64,000 bases of DNA from NCBI GenBank assembly GCA_964528605.1, contig CAZGSV010000001.1, forward strand, positions 1 through 64,000, written 5' to 3'. The position numbers and the translations under genes are program-made. The notes under the pieces are model-generated. The model was given only the letters and a program-made list of their open reading frames with translations, was not told the DNA's origin and made no database searches. Source of the stretch: CAZGSV01 sp964528605. Its GTDB lineage: Bacteria > Armatimonadota > Zipacnadia > CAZGSV01. Below, piece after piece: positions 51,172-58,696 of this stretch (positions are counted from its first letter, which is position 1; each line of letters opens with the position of its first letter).

Positions 51172-52020
51172 GTGAGTCGGGAAGCCACGCAGCCCTCCGG
51201 CTCAGTAGCCAGGACCGTGAGCGTGGTGAACCAGAAGGGGGGCGTCGGCAAGACGACTACGGTAGTCAACCTGGGGGCGTGCCTGGGTGCGCTGGGCAAG
51301 CGGGTGCTGGTCATAGACGCCGACCCCCAAGGGAACGCCACCACCGGGCTCGGGGTGACTCGGGGAAGTCTGGAGGCCTCCCTGGCGGACGTGGTTCTCG
51401 AGGGAATGCCAGCGGGGGACGCGGTCGTGCGCACGGCGACGCCCAACCTGTGGATTGTGCCTTCTACGATAGACCTCGCCCCGGCGGAAATCCGTTTGGT
51501 GTCTGTGTTCAGCCGCGAGAGACAGCTGCTGCGCGCGGTTGAAGCGCTGCGGGGTGGCTATGATTACGTTCTGATTGACTCGCCTCCATCACTGGGGTTG
51601 CTTACGGTGAACTGCCTTGTCGCAGCGGAGGGCGTGATCGTGCCCATCCAGTGCGAGTACTACGCTCTCGAGGGGCTCACGCAGCTGAGGGAGGTGCTGG
51701 ACATGGTGAGGGCGGAGGCGAACCCGTCGCTGCGGATGGAGGGCCTTCTGCTGACGATGTTTGACTCGAGGGTTAGGATCTCCCAGGAGGTAGCGGAAGA
51801 CGTGCGGCGCCATTTCCCGGGGAATGTCTTTCGCACGGTCATTCCACGGAATGTCAGGCTGAGCGAGGCTCCAAGTCACGGCATGCCGGTGATCTCGTAC
51901 AGTCCGGAGTCGCGCGGCGCGCAGGCGTACACGGATCTTGCTAGAGAGGTGCTAGAGAATGAGGAGAAGAGGTCTGGGACGTGGGTTGAGCGACCTGATA
52001 CCGGGGGCGCAGCAGGCTGA
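51172..52020 (+). CDS. parA: Chromosome-partitioning ATPase ParA/Soj
   Basis: A 282-residue protein. GTG 51172 follows GGAGGTAG at proper spacing. SVVNQKGGVGKTTTVVNLGACL (deviant Walker A, about residues 17-38), VLVIDADPQGNATTGLGV, YDYVLIDSPPSLGLLTVNCL (Walker B) and IPRNVRLSEAPSHGMPVI match ParA/Soj. It forms ATP-dependent dimers on DNA and moves ParB-parS complexes. The last 62 bp overlap parB in another frame, an unusually long overlap. Four bases separate it from rsmG. Confidence 0.96.
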   Translation: MSREATQPSGSVARTVSVVNQKGGVGKTTTVVNLGACLGALGKRVLVIDADPQGNATTGLGVTRGSLEASLADVVLEGMPAGDAVVRTATPNLWIVPSTIDLAPAEIRLVSVFSRERQLLRAVEALRGGYDYVLIDSPPSLGLLTVNCLVAAEGVIVPIQCEYYALEGLTQLREVLDMVRAEANPSLRMEGLLLTMFDSRVRISQEVAEDVRRHFPGNVFRTVIPRNVRLSEAPSHGMPVISYSPESRGAQAYTDLAREVLENEEKRSGTWVERPDTGGAAG

Positions 52021-52813
52021 GCGGGGGACGGGGACGAGAGAGATCGCCGTTGAGGACATCCGTCCGAACCCGTATCAGCCGCGTACCGAGATTGACGAGC
52101 AATCCCTGGAGGAACTTGCCCAATCGATTAGGGAAAATGGGGTGATCCAGCCGGTTCTGGTGCGGGAGAGGGAGGGCTATTATGAGCTGGTGGCGGGGGA
52201 GAGGCGGTGGAGGGCCGCACGGATGGCCGGGCTGAGCGCAGTGCCGGGTGTGGTGAGAAACGTAAGCGAATTGGACATGGTGAAACTGGCACTGGTGGAG
52301 AATCTGCAGCGCGAGGATGTGAATCCCATGGATGCTGCGCGGTCGTACCATCGGTTGGCGGATGAGTTCGGTATGACGCATGAGCAGGTCGCCGACGCTG
52401 TGGGAAAGAGTCGCGCTGCGGTAACGAACACACTTAGGCTTCTGTCGCTGCCCGCGGGGGTGCAGGAGGATGTCCGCAACACGGTGATCTCCGAGGGACA
52501 CGCTCGCGCGCTCTTGCCTCTTGTGGGGACGCCGGAACTGGAGGTGATGTGGAGTAGAGTGGTGGCTGAGCAACCGTCGGTGCGAGAACTGGAGCGATGG
52601 ACGAAGGCCGCGTTGAAACCCAAGAGGGTGACGAAGGGGAAGGAATCTGTCGTGAATCCTGCCGTAGTGGAGATGCAGGCCAGACTGGAGCGCGCGATCG
52701 GCTCGAGGGTGAACGTGGTGTACGACGAGAAGAGGCGGGACGGTAGGATCGAGATCTTCTACCACTCGTGGGACGACTTGGAGCGGCTGTTCCTTTTCCT
52801 GACACGTACCTAG
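51959..52813 (+). CDS. parB: Chromosome-partitioning protein ParB/Spo0J
   Basis: A 284-residue protein. RGLGRGLSDLIPG is the ParA-stimulating N-terminus. IRPNPYQPRTEIDEQSLEELAQSI and LVAGERRWRAARMAGL (CTP-binding) are followed by VKLALVENLQREDVNPMDAARSYHRLADEFGMTHEQVADAVGKSRAAVTNTLRLL, the HTH that reads parS. A C-terminal dimerisation segment completes it. It starts within parA (ATG 51959), so expression is coupled. Its target parS is present upstream of rsmG. Confidence 0.96.
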   Translation: MRRRGLGRGLSDLIPGAQQAERGTGTREIAVEDIRPNPYQPRTEIDEQSLEELAQSIRENGVIQPVLVREREGYYELVAGERRWRAARMAGLSAVPGVVRNVSELDMVKLALVENLQREDVNPMDAARSYHRLADEFGMTHEQVADAVGKSRAAVTNTLRLLSLPAGVQEDVRNTVISEGHARALLPLVGTPELEVMWSRVVAEQPSVRELERWTKAALKPKRVTKGKESVVNPAVVEMQARLERAIGSRVNVVYDEKRRDGRIEIFYHSWDDLERLFLFLTRT

Positions 52814-52894
52814 ACCCGCGCAGGCGATGCGGGCCTGAGGCGGAACGCTCGACGGGGCGGGGTGCGAAGAGAGAACGGACGGGGGTGAAGCAAG

Positions 52895-53728
52895 ATGACG
52901 GTGGTGCTGTTCACGAAGATGTTCGCCTGGGCGACGCCTGAGGAACTGGTGGGACTAGTGCTGGAGCTGGGGCTGAGCGGGGTGGACCTGGCGGTGCGGG
53001 AGGGGCATTATGTGAATCCGGAGAACTTGCGCCGGGCGCTTCCGGAAATGGCGGAGGTAATCAGAGCGCATGGCCTGCGCGTCGAGCTGGTCAGCACGGA
53101 GACAGTGTTGATTGACCCGAGGGACCCGGTAGTGCGTCCGCTGTGGCGAGGCTGCGGGGAGCAAGGCATAGGGAATGTGAAGATCGGGTATTGGCGTTGG
53201 GATGAGACGAAGCGCCATCGGGATCAGGTGGATGCGATCCGGGGGGCGCTCGAGGGGTTCGAGGCGCTAGGCCGGGAGTTCGGCGTGCGTACGCTCCTGC
53301 ACACGCATTCCGGAGGGAGCTATGGGAGCAACTGCAGCGGTTTGGCGGATCTCCTGAAAGGGTTTGACCCTCAGTTTGTGGGCGCGTACGTGGACCCGGC
53401 GCACCTCGCGCTCGGCGGTGAGCCGCTGCCGATGGCCCTCGACATTGTGCGGGACTGGCTGGCAATGGTGGCGGTGAAGAATGCCCGGCGGCTGCCGGCG
53501 CGTGACCGTGACACGATGGTCTGGAAGGCCGACTGGTGCCTGCTGCGGGAGGGGTTCGTTGACTGGAGGGCGGCCGTAGGGGACCTGCGTGCAGCGGGCT
53601 ACGACGGCGCGCTCAGCCTGCACGGGGAGTATTCCGGGCTGGAGGAGACGGCGCAGGTCCGCCGCCGGCTAGCTGAGGACGCCTCCTACCTGCGCTCGGC
53701 ACTTCAAGCACTGGATGCTCCTCAGTAG
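52895..53728 (+). CDS. Sugar phosphate isomerase/epimerase (TIM barrel)
   Basis: A 277-residue protein, ATG 52895 with GGGGGTGAAGC upstream. LFTKMFAWATPEELVGLVLELGLSGVDLAVREG is the typical first beta-alpha unit. Ligand-like residues occur in LLHTHSGGSYG (where most relatives have Glu), VGAYVDPAHLALGG, AMVAVKNA and ALSLHGEYSG. The substitution in the first ligand position suggests a changed metal site. It follows parB by 81 bp but is metabolically unrelated; it is more likely part of the sugar functions found on both sides. G-rich codon use like parA and parB. Confidence 0.8.
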   Translation: MTVVLFTKMFAWATPEELVGLVLELGLSGVDLAVREGHYVNPENLRRALPEMAEVIRAHGLRVELVSTETVLIDPRDPVVRPLWRGCGEQGIGNVKIGYWRWDETKRHRDQVDAIRGALEGFEALGREFGVRTLLHTHSGGSYGSNCSGLADLLKGFDPQFVGAYVDPAHLALGGEPLPMALDIVRDWLAMVAVKNARRLPARDRDTMVWKADWCLLREGFVDWRAAVGDLRAAGYDGALSLHGEYSGLEETAQVRRRLAEDASYLRSALQALDAPQ

Positions 53729-53738
53729 TTAGACAGTT

Positions 53739-53753
53739 CGGTGCCCGGCACCG
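53739..53753. repeat. GGTGCC-n-GGCACC extragenic palindrome
   Basis: CGGTGCC-C-GGCACCG, perfect, 11 bp after the isomerase stop and followed by GGGGTGTCCAAG, close to the GAGGTGTTCAAG that follows the 61.3-kb copy. It lies between convergent genes. Confidence 0.7.
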
Positions 53754-53782
53754 GGGTGTCCAAGTGTGAGAACTTTGGGCGC

Positions 53783-55156
53783 TTAGTGGGCGCAGTGGAA
53801 GGGCAGGTCGCCCTGGGAGGGGCCGGTCTTGCTTCGCGTGCCGCCGTCGTCTTTGAGGTTGGGGCCGACACTGTAGAGTAGGAAGCCCTGTCCCTGCGGG
53901 TGATAGAGCAGGGACTTGCCACTGAACGGGTCCGGCGGGAGCGGGTGCGAGGTGGCACTGCCAAAGTGGGCGAGGGACTGCGGATACCGGCCCTCCTCGG
54001 CTCGGTAAGCCTGCAGTTCGAGTGCGGTGCGCGCGAGCGCCAATGGAGCAGCGCCTTTGGCCGGGGGCCGAGCCGTGCCAGCAAAGTAGGGGGCGATCAC
54101 TACTGTCACCGGTCGGGGGGGCCAGGGCCTCCACGGGGAGGTAGGAACGAAGTCGTCCGGCAAGGGCCTCGCGGAGAGCGCCTCGGGGTACGGCAAGGGC
54201 GCGAGTTGTATAGCGCGGTCCATGGCGTCCAAGTATGTCAGAGCGTCGAGCGCCAGCCACAGACGCAGCGGAGGAGAATGGGGCGGAGTCGCCTTCCGTG
54301 CCTTGATCGCGGCCTTGCCCGCAGAGTCGGCTGACGAGAGGAGCCTGACCACTGCGAGGGGGTCCGGGCTAGTCCGCAACTGTTCGAAGAGGGTCAAGCC
54401 GATAGCGCGCTCGCCCTGAAGGGCCGCGACCAGGCCGGGCACGAGGTCAACGGTGGCTAGCTCGCTCGCCAATCGCCGGCATGCTTCGGCCGAGGGCTGG
54501 CTCTCGTTCAGAATGACCTCTAGGCCCTTCTGCGCGATGGCGATGATCGCGTAGCGAACCAGCTGGGAGATCAGACTGCGCTCGGAGGCCAGCGAGTCGG
54601 CGATCCGGAAAGCGGTGCCGCAGGCCGCAAGAGCGGCGTCGCCACGCCCTTCGCTGGCGAGCAGCACGGCGTGGGCAACGGTAAGCCGGACGGAGCGCCG
54701 CAGTTTGGCCAGATGCGGAAAAGTCGCCTGGTACCCGGCCTGCCAGTCCACGGGGAACTGGCATCGCGGCATGCGGCTGGCCTGCTCGATGAGGCCTACG
54801 GCATGGCGGTTGGCCTCGAGAATGCCCCGGACCCTTTCCCGGATCGCCGGGTCAGCGAGGCTGGCCTTGCCGCTGTCCACGGTGCTGAGGAATTCCTCGT
54901 CCTCCTTGCTTAGGCTCAGGGCCGCGAAGGCCTTCTGGTAGACGAGGGCCGCGTTCTCGGCGTCGGGAACCTTGGGTTGGCCGAGTTCGGCGGCGCTGAT
55001 GGGCGCGCCGGAAGCGCGAATCGCCGCCACCCGTTGCGCGAGTCTGCTCTCCTCCCACCTGGCCAGCAACTCGTGAGCCAGCGCACTGCTCGCCCAAGCG
55101 GCCAGCAGAAAGAAGGCCAGCCATTTCGCGGCTCGTATCAACCTGCGACGTCTCAT
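53783..55156 (-). CDS. Membrane-anchored helical protein with pseudopilin-like C-terminus (paralogue A)
   Basis: A 457-residue protein. One N-terminal span (LIRAAKWLAFFLLAAWASSAL) is followed by a long helical region with GAPISAAELGQPKVPDAENAALVYQKAF, the motif SRMPRC, SLISQLVRYA, and a C-terminal PLPPDPFSGKSLLYHPQG-type segment ending in YSVGPNLKDDGG. That ending is the DPFSGxPLxYxxxGxGFxLYSvGPNxxDDGG domain common in Planctomycetes/Armatimonadetes envelope proteins. No enzyme motif. It is a tandem paralogue of 55960-57348, with an RDD protein between. Function unknown. Confidence 0.75.
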   Translation of the reverse strand: MRRRRLIRAAKWLAFFLLAAWASSALAHELLARWEESRLAQRVAAIRASGAPISAAELGQPKVPDAENAALVYQKAFAALSLSKEDEEFLSTVDSGKASLADPAIRERVRGILEANRHAVGLIEQASRMPRCQFPVDWQAGYQATFPHLAKLRRSVRLTVAHAVLLASEGRGDAALAACGTAFRIADSLASERSLISQLVRYAIIAIAQKGLEVILNESQPSAEACRRLASELATVDLVPGLVAALQGERAIGLTLFEQLRTSPDPLAVVRLLSSADSAGKAAIKARKATPPHSPPLRLWLALDALTYLDAMDRAIQLAPLPYPEALSARPLPDDFVPTSPWRPWPPRPVTVVIAPYFAGTARPPAKGAAPLALARTALELQAYRAEEGRYPQSLAHFGSATSHPLPPDPFSGKSLLYHPQGQGFLLYSVGPNLKDDGGTRSKTGPSQGDLPFHCAH

Positions 55157-55237
55157 CTCAGGCGCCCGGCGAGGCAGCCTCCCGTCCTCTGCAGGCGGCC
55201 CGGCTGACGCGATTGGGGAATGTGCCGCACGCCCGGC

Positions 55238-55771
55238 CTACCTCGCTCGCACCACTACCAACGTGTTGGCGATCTTGTCGTGAAAGCCCTGGTTCTCCGG
55301 GTCAACGATGATCCAAAGCAAGCCCAGGCAAAGGAGAAGTTCGACGACCCCGTAGAGGAGCCAAAGCCGGGCGCCGAACACGCACACATTGATGAGGAAG
55401 GGGGTGGCGTAGACCGCCGTACGCAGGACGGCGCGGCGACGCTCCAGCCTTCTACCGTCGCTCCGAATCACCCACAGCCGCAGGGCCATCATGCCCAGGG
55501 TGCGGCTGCGATAGGCGAGCATGGCCATGCTGTAGGCGACGATGGCGAGGTCGGCGATGAGGTAGCGCCACCAGTTCGCTCCGGTCGGCTCGCTGCTCAG
55601 GACGGAGCCGTCCGGGAACGGCACGCCCAAGACCCGACCGACGGCAGGCACAAACAGCACCACATAGACCGGAGCAATAACGACGGTGTCCAGCGCCGTG
55701 GCCACAAAGCGCCGGAGGAAACCAGCGGTCACCATTGGCACCAGTGACGCGCCATCATCAGCCGCGCTCAT
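55238..55771 (-). CDS. RDD-family membrane protein
   Basis: A 177-residue protein. GFLRRFVATALDTVVIAPVYVVLF contains the RDD signature (Arg in the first helix and Asp next to it), with further spans YLIADLAIVAYSMAMLAY and LLLCLGLLWIIVD. RTLGMMALRLWVIRSDG is the typical central motif, and GFHDKIANTLVV the family's C-terminal segment. RDD proteins are small membrane proteins, some acting as transporters; function usually unknown. It lies between the two paralogous helical proteins on the same strand. Confidence 0.9.
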   Translation of the reverse strand: MSAADDGASLVPMVTAGFLRRFVATALDTVVIAPVYVVLFVPAVGRVLGVPFPDGSVLSSEPTGANWWRYLIADLAIVAYSMAMLAYRSRTLGMMALRLWVIRSDGRRLERRRAVLRTAVYATPFLINVCVFGARLWLLYGVVELLLCLGLLWIIVDPENQGFHDKIANTLVVVRAR

Positions 55772-55959
55772 TGCCGTCTTCTCCTTTGGGTTTCGTCTCG
55801 GCTGGTTCGGGTGCTAGACCCCTGCCGGCGCGTGCGAGCCGGACATCGCAATACGGCCGGTTCGGCGCCCCGCGGTGACGGCCAGCCGCACGTCGAGGTG
55901 TGACAATGCGCCGTTGCCCATCGCCGAGTGCGTTCGAGGCAGGGGCGGCGCCGCGCCTG

Positions 55960-57348
55960 CTACCGTGTGCACTCAAAGACGAGATCTTCTCCCTCCTTGC
56001 CGCGCGTGCGGGGGACACCGTTGTCGTCGCGCAAGTCCGGGCCCCAACTGTAAACGAAGAATCCCGGACCCTCGCGCCGATAGCCGAACTGCTTGCCGGA
56101 GAAGGGATCGGGGGCCAAGGGGCTGCCGGTAGTTTGCTCCAAGGCGGAAAGGGAGCCAGGGTAGTCACCGTGCTCGGCCTGGTACTGCTTCAAAGCCAGG
56201 GCCGCTCGGGCCAGGCCGAGGTAGGCGGCGGCGCGATCGCGCCCCGCAGGCACGCGCGAGAAGGTCTCCATGGTGCTGTAGGTGATGAGTTGTGGCCAGA
56301 AGCGGGAGGGTCGGCCCGGAGACGGGAGCCGTTTGCTGTCGCGGAGTTCCCTGTACGAGACCGGCGCCGACTGCAGTGCCTCCTTCACCAGGCGCAGGTA
56401 ACTCAGGGCATCGGGCGGGAATAGACTTCTGCTCACGAAGGCCACGAGCAAGCGGGGCGGAGCCTTTCCGGTCGGCTTAGGCGCCCAGCCTTGCCACCCG
56501 GGAGGAGGCCCCGCGCCCCGAAAGAAGAGGCGAAAGGTCGCCAGCCCACGGACCCGTTCGCCCGCGAGCGCCGCCTGATAGCCCTTGAGCAGGTCTATGG
56601 CGCCTATGGTCTTGGACAGCGCCGCGCACGCCGCGGCCGAGGGCTGGCCAGCCTCGAGGACGCAGTCGAGGCCCTTGCACGCGAGCGCGACGAGAGCATA
56701 CCGGACCAACTGCGAGATCAGCGACGGCTCCTCCGCGAGGGCGTTCCCGAGCGCGAACACGGTGCCGCAGGTCTCCAGCGCCGCGTCCGGCTGACCGATT
56801 TGAGCGAGGAAGACCGCCTCCGCGTTGAGCAGCCGCGCACAGGTGCGCAGGTCCTTGAGATGTTCCATGGTCCGCGGACCGCCGGCAAAGGCGGCCTCCC
56901 AGTCCACGTCGAAGCGGCAGCGAGGCATGCGGCTGGCGCGCTGGAGCAGCGCAAGGGCAGGGCGGTTGGCCTCGAAGATGGCTTGGGCGCGCTGCAGGAT
57001 TGCCGCATGTGCCCCTCGACCCGGCTCGGGGTGGTGAGCGTGTCGAACCACGGACGCCGCTTGACCCGAAACGAGTTTGGCGAGAAGGGCTTCGTCGTCT
57101 TGGCTGAGACGCAAGGCCTTGAACGCCTGCTCGTAGATGAGCGCTGCGTTTTCGGAGGCGGGAATGCCGTGCTTGGCCAAGTCGCTGAACCGCGTGGGCG
57201 CCCCGGAACGCCGCAGGGCCGCGATCTCGCGCTCCAGCCTCCAGTTCTCCCAAAGCACGGTCAGCGCCGCAAGGGTGAACGCGCAGACCAGCGCGATGCC
57301 TATAGTGCGCAGGACTCGCCGTCCCCAAGTTCGCCTCATGAGCATCAC
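55960..57348 (-). CDS. Membrane-anchored helical protein with pseudopilin-like C-terminus (paralogue B)
   Basis: A 462-residue protein. It shares with 53783-55156 the N-terminal span (TIGIALVCAFTLAALTVLW), ASENAALIYEQAFKALRLS, EANRPAL, SRMPRCRFDVDWEA, SLISQLVRYA, DPFSGKQFGYRREG and YSWGPDLRDDNG. Between SGQ and EAN it has 29 residues where paralogue A has 16. The extra 13 (VRHAHHPEPGRGA) are encoded by a palindromic repeat at 57012-57050. Ribosome site GGGGAG. Function unknown. Confidence 0.75.
   Translation of the reverse strand: MMLMRRTWGRRVLRTIGIALVCAFTLAALTVLWENWRLEREIAALRRSGAPTRFSDLAKHGIPASENAALIYEQAFKALRLSQDDEALLAKLVSGQAASVVRHAHHPEPGRGAHAAILQRAQAIFEANRPALALLQRASRMPRCRFDVDWEAAFAGGPRTMEHLKDLRTCARLLNAEAVFLAQIGQPDAALETCGTVFALGNALAEEPSLISQLVRYALVALACKGLDCVLEAGQPSAAACAALSKTIGAIDLLKGYQAALAGERVRGLATFRLFFRGAGPPPGWQGWAPKPTGKAPPRLLVAFVSRSLFPPDALSYLRLVKEALQSAPVSYRELRDSKRLPSPGRPSRFWPQLITYSTMETFSRVPAGRDRAAAYLGLARAALALKQYQAEHGDYPGSLSALEQTTGSPLAPDPFSGKQFGYRREGPGFFVYSWGPDLRDDNGVPRTRGKEGEDLVFECTR
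57012..57050. repeat. Palindromic repeat inserted in frame in a coding sequence
   Basis: On the minus strand: TGGTTCGACACGCTCACC then ACCCCGAGCCGGGTCGAGG, a degenerate inverted repeat (TTCGACACGCTC versus GAGCCGGGTCGAG) around a short ACCACCCC loop. It resembles the widespread GTTCGACAAGCTCACCAC-type extragenic palindrome. It is 39 bp long, keeps the frame and accounts exactly for the 13 residues absent from the neighbouring paralogue. Confidence 0.7.
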
Positions 57349-57448
57349 TCCCCAACGACAAGTCTAGTCCGCGCTCAACGTCGTGGCAACCGCCACACGC
57401 CCGGCGACACGTTTGAGGTTTGCGGTGTGGCCGGTTAAGGTAGGCGCC

Positions 57449-58684
57449 ATGTACACACTTGCGACACTGGCGCTCTGCCTGTCCCTGGTGACACCCGGCG
57501 CGCGTGAGCCTGAGATCAAGTGGGTGGCGAATCTCGGCGGCCGCATTTACTGCTCCGTGGTCATCGCGGACCTCAACAGGGACGGGCTCCTCGAGGTACT
57601 CGATTGCGACAGCGAAGACCGGCAACTCGTCTGCGTTGATAGTGCGGGCAAGGAGTTGTGGCGCTACGGCGGCGCGCAAGTCTTCAGTATCCGGTTGACC
57701 TCCGCGCCCGCGGCGGGCGACCTGGACGGCGACGAGAGTCAGGAGATCTACCTGGCGGGGGGGGACGGGCGACTGATTCGGCTCGACGGCAGCGGGCACG
57801 AGGTGTGGCGGCTGCGGCTGCCGGGCAACGTGGACTGGTCCTCGCCGTCGTTGCTCACCGCGCCCGAACCCCTCATCGTCACCGGCACCAACAACGGCTG
57901 GCTCGTTGCCGCTACGCCAGACGGTCGTCTGGCCTGGAAGAGACACCTGCGTGGTGGCGTGGGCGGCCCGCTGGGCTTGGCTGATCTCGATGCCGACGGG
58001 AGCCAGGAGGTCCTGTGCCCGGGCGGGGACGGGGGCAACTACTGCCACGACTACCGGGGAGGTCTCCGCTGGCGCCTGCCGGCGATGGGGGGAGTTGACG
58101 CCGGGCCGGTGGCTGCGCGCCTTCGCCAAGGCGAGCCGCTGACGCTCGTCTGCGCGGATGGCGAGGGCGCGGTGGCCGCGCGCGACGCGGTCACTCGTCG
58201 CCTCCGCTGGCGCTACCGCACCGTCGCTCACAACAGCAGCATTGACGCCACTCTGGCGCTGGCCGACCTCGACGGCGACGGCGGGCTTGAGACTCTGTTC
58301 TGCGATACCGTCGGCTACCTCTACGCGCTGAGGGCGGACGGGAGTGAGCATTGGGTGGCGAGGATGGACAACGGCTCGTATTCGGCCCCCGCAATCGGCG
58401 ATGTGGACGGCGATCAGCGCGTAGAGGTCCTGGTCGGCGGGAACGACGGTTTCCTCTACTGCTTCAGCGCGGGGGGGGAACTGAAGTGGCGCTTCAACGC
58501 CTTGCCTCTCATCGGCACCTCACCGGCCATCGCCGACATTGACGGCGACGGCGAGGCTGAGATTCTCTTCGGCTCGCACAACGGCCGCCTGCACTGTCTC
58601 ACCTTGCACGGCCGCTACGACCCCGGGCTGGTCCCGTGGCCTACGCGGCGATTCGACCCAGCCCAGACCGGCTGGCTGCGCTAG
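57449..58684 (+). CDS. Secreted FG-GAP/PQQ-like beta-propeller protein
   Basis: From ATG 57449 (AAGGTAGG upstream), 411 residues with a signal peptide (MYTLATLALCLSLVTPGAREP). About seven repeats of the type VVIADLNRDGLLEVLDCDSEDRQLVCVD, AAGDLDGDESQEIYLAGGDGRLIRLD, GLADLDADGSQEVLCPGGDG and AIADIDGDGEAEILFGSHNGRLHCL form Ca-binding DxDxDGxxE loops between blades. These propellers mediate surface binding; no enzymatic site is visible. It lies 13 bp before the GH9 cellulase gene and is probably co-expressed. Confidence 0.87.
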   Translation: MYTLATLALCLSLVTPGAREPEIKWVANLGGRIYCSVVIADLNRDGLLEVLDCDSEDRQLVCVDSAGKELWRYGGAQVFSIRLTSAPAAGDLDGDESQEIYLAGGDGRLIRLDGSGHEVWRLRLPGNVDWSSPSLLTAPEPLIVTGTNNGWLVAATPDGRLAWKRHLRGGVGGPLGLADLDADGSQEVLCPGGDGGNYCHDYRGGLRWRLPAMGGVDAGPVAARLRQGEPLTLVCADGEGAVAARDAVTRRLRWRYRTVAHNSSIDATLALADLDGDGGLETLFCDTVGYLYALRADGSEHWVARMDNGSYSAPAIGDVDGDQRVEVLVGGNDGFLYCFSAGGELKWRFNALPLIGTSPAIADIDGDGEAEILFGSHNGRLHCLTLHGRYDPGLVPWPTRRFDPAQTGWLR

Positions 58685-58696
58685 GGGGCGCCGAAG

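Noticed and set aside
56477..58351. A 624-codon minus-strand open frame
   Set aside because: It overlaps paralogue B in another frame and the FG-GAP gene antisense; high GC leaves such frames open. No domain found.
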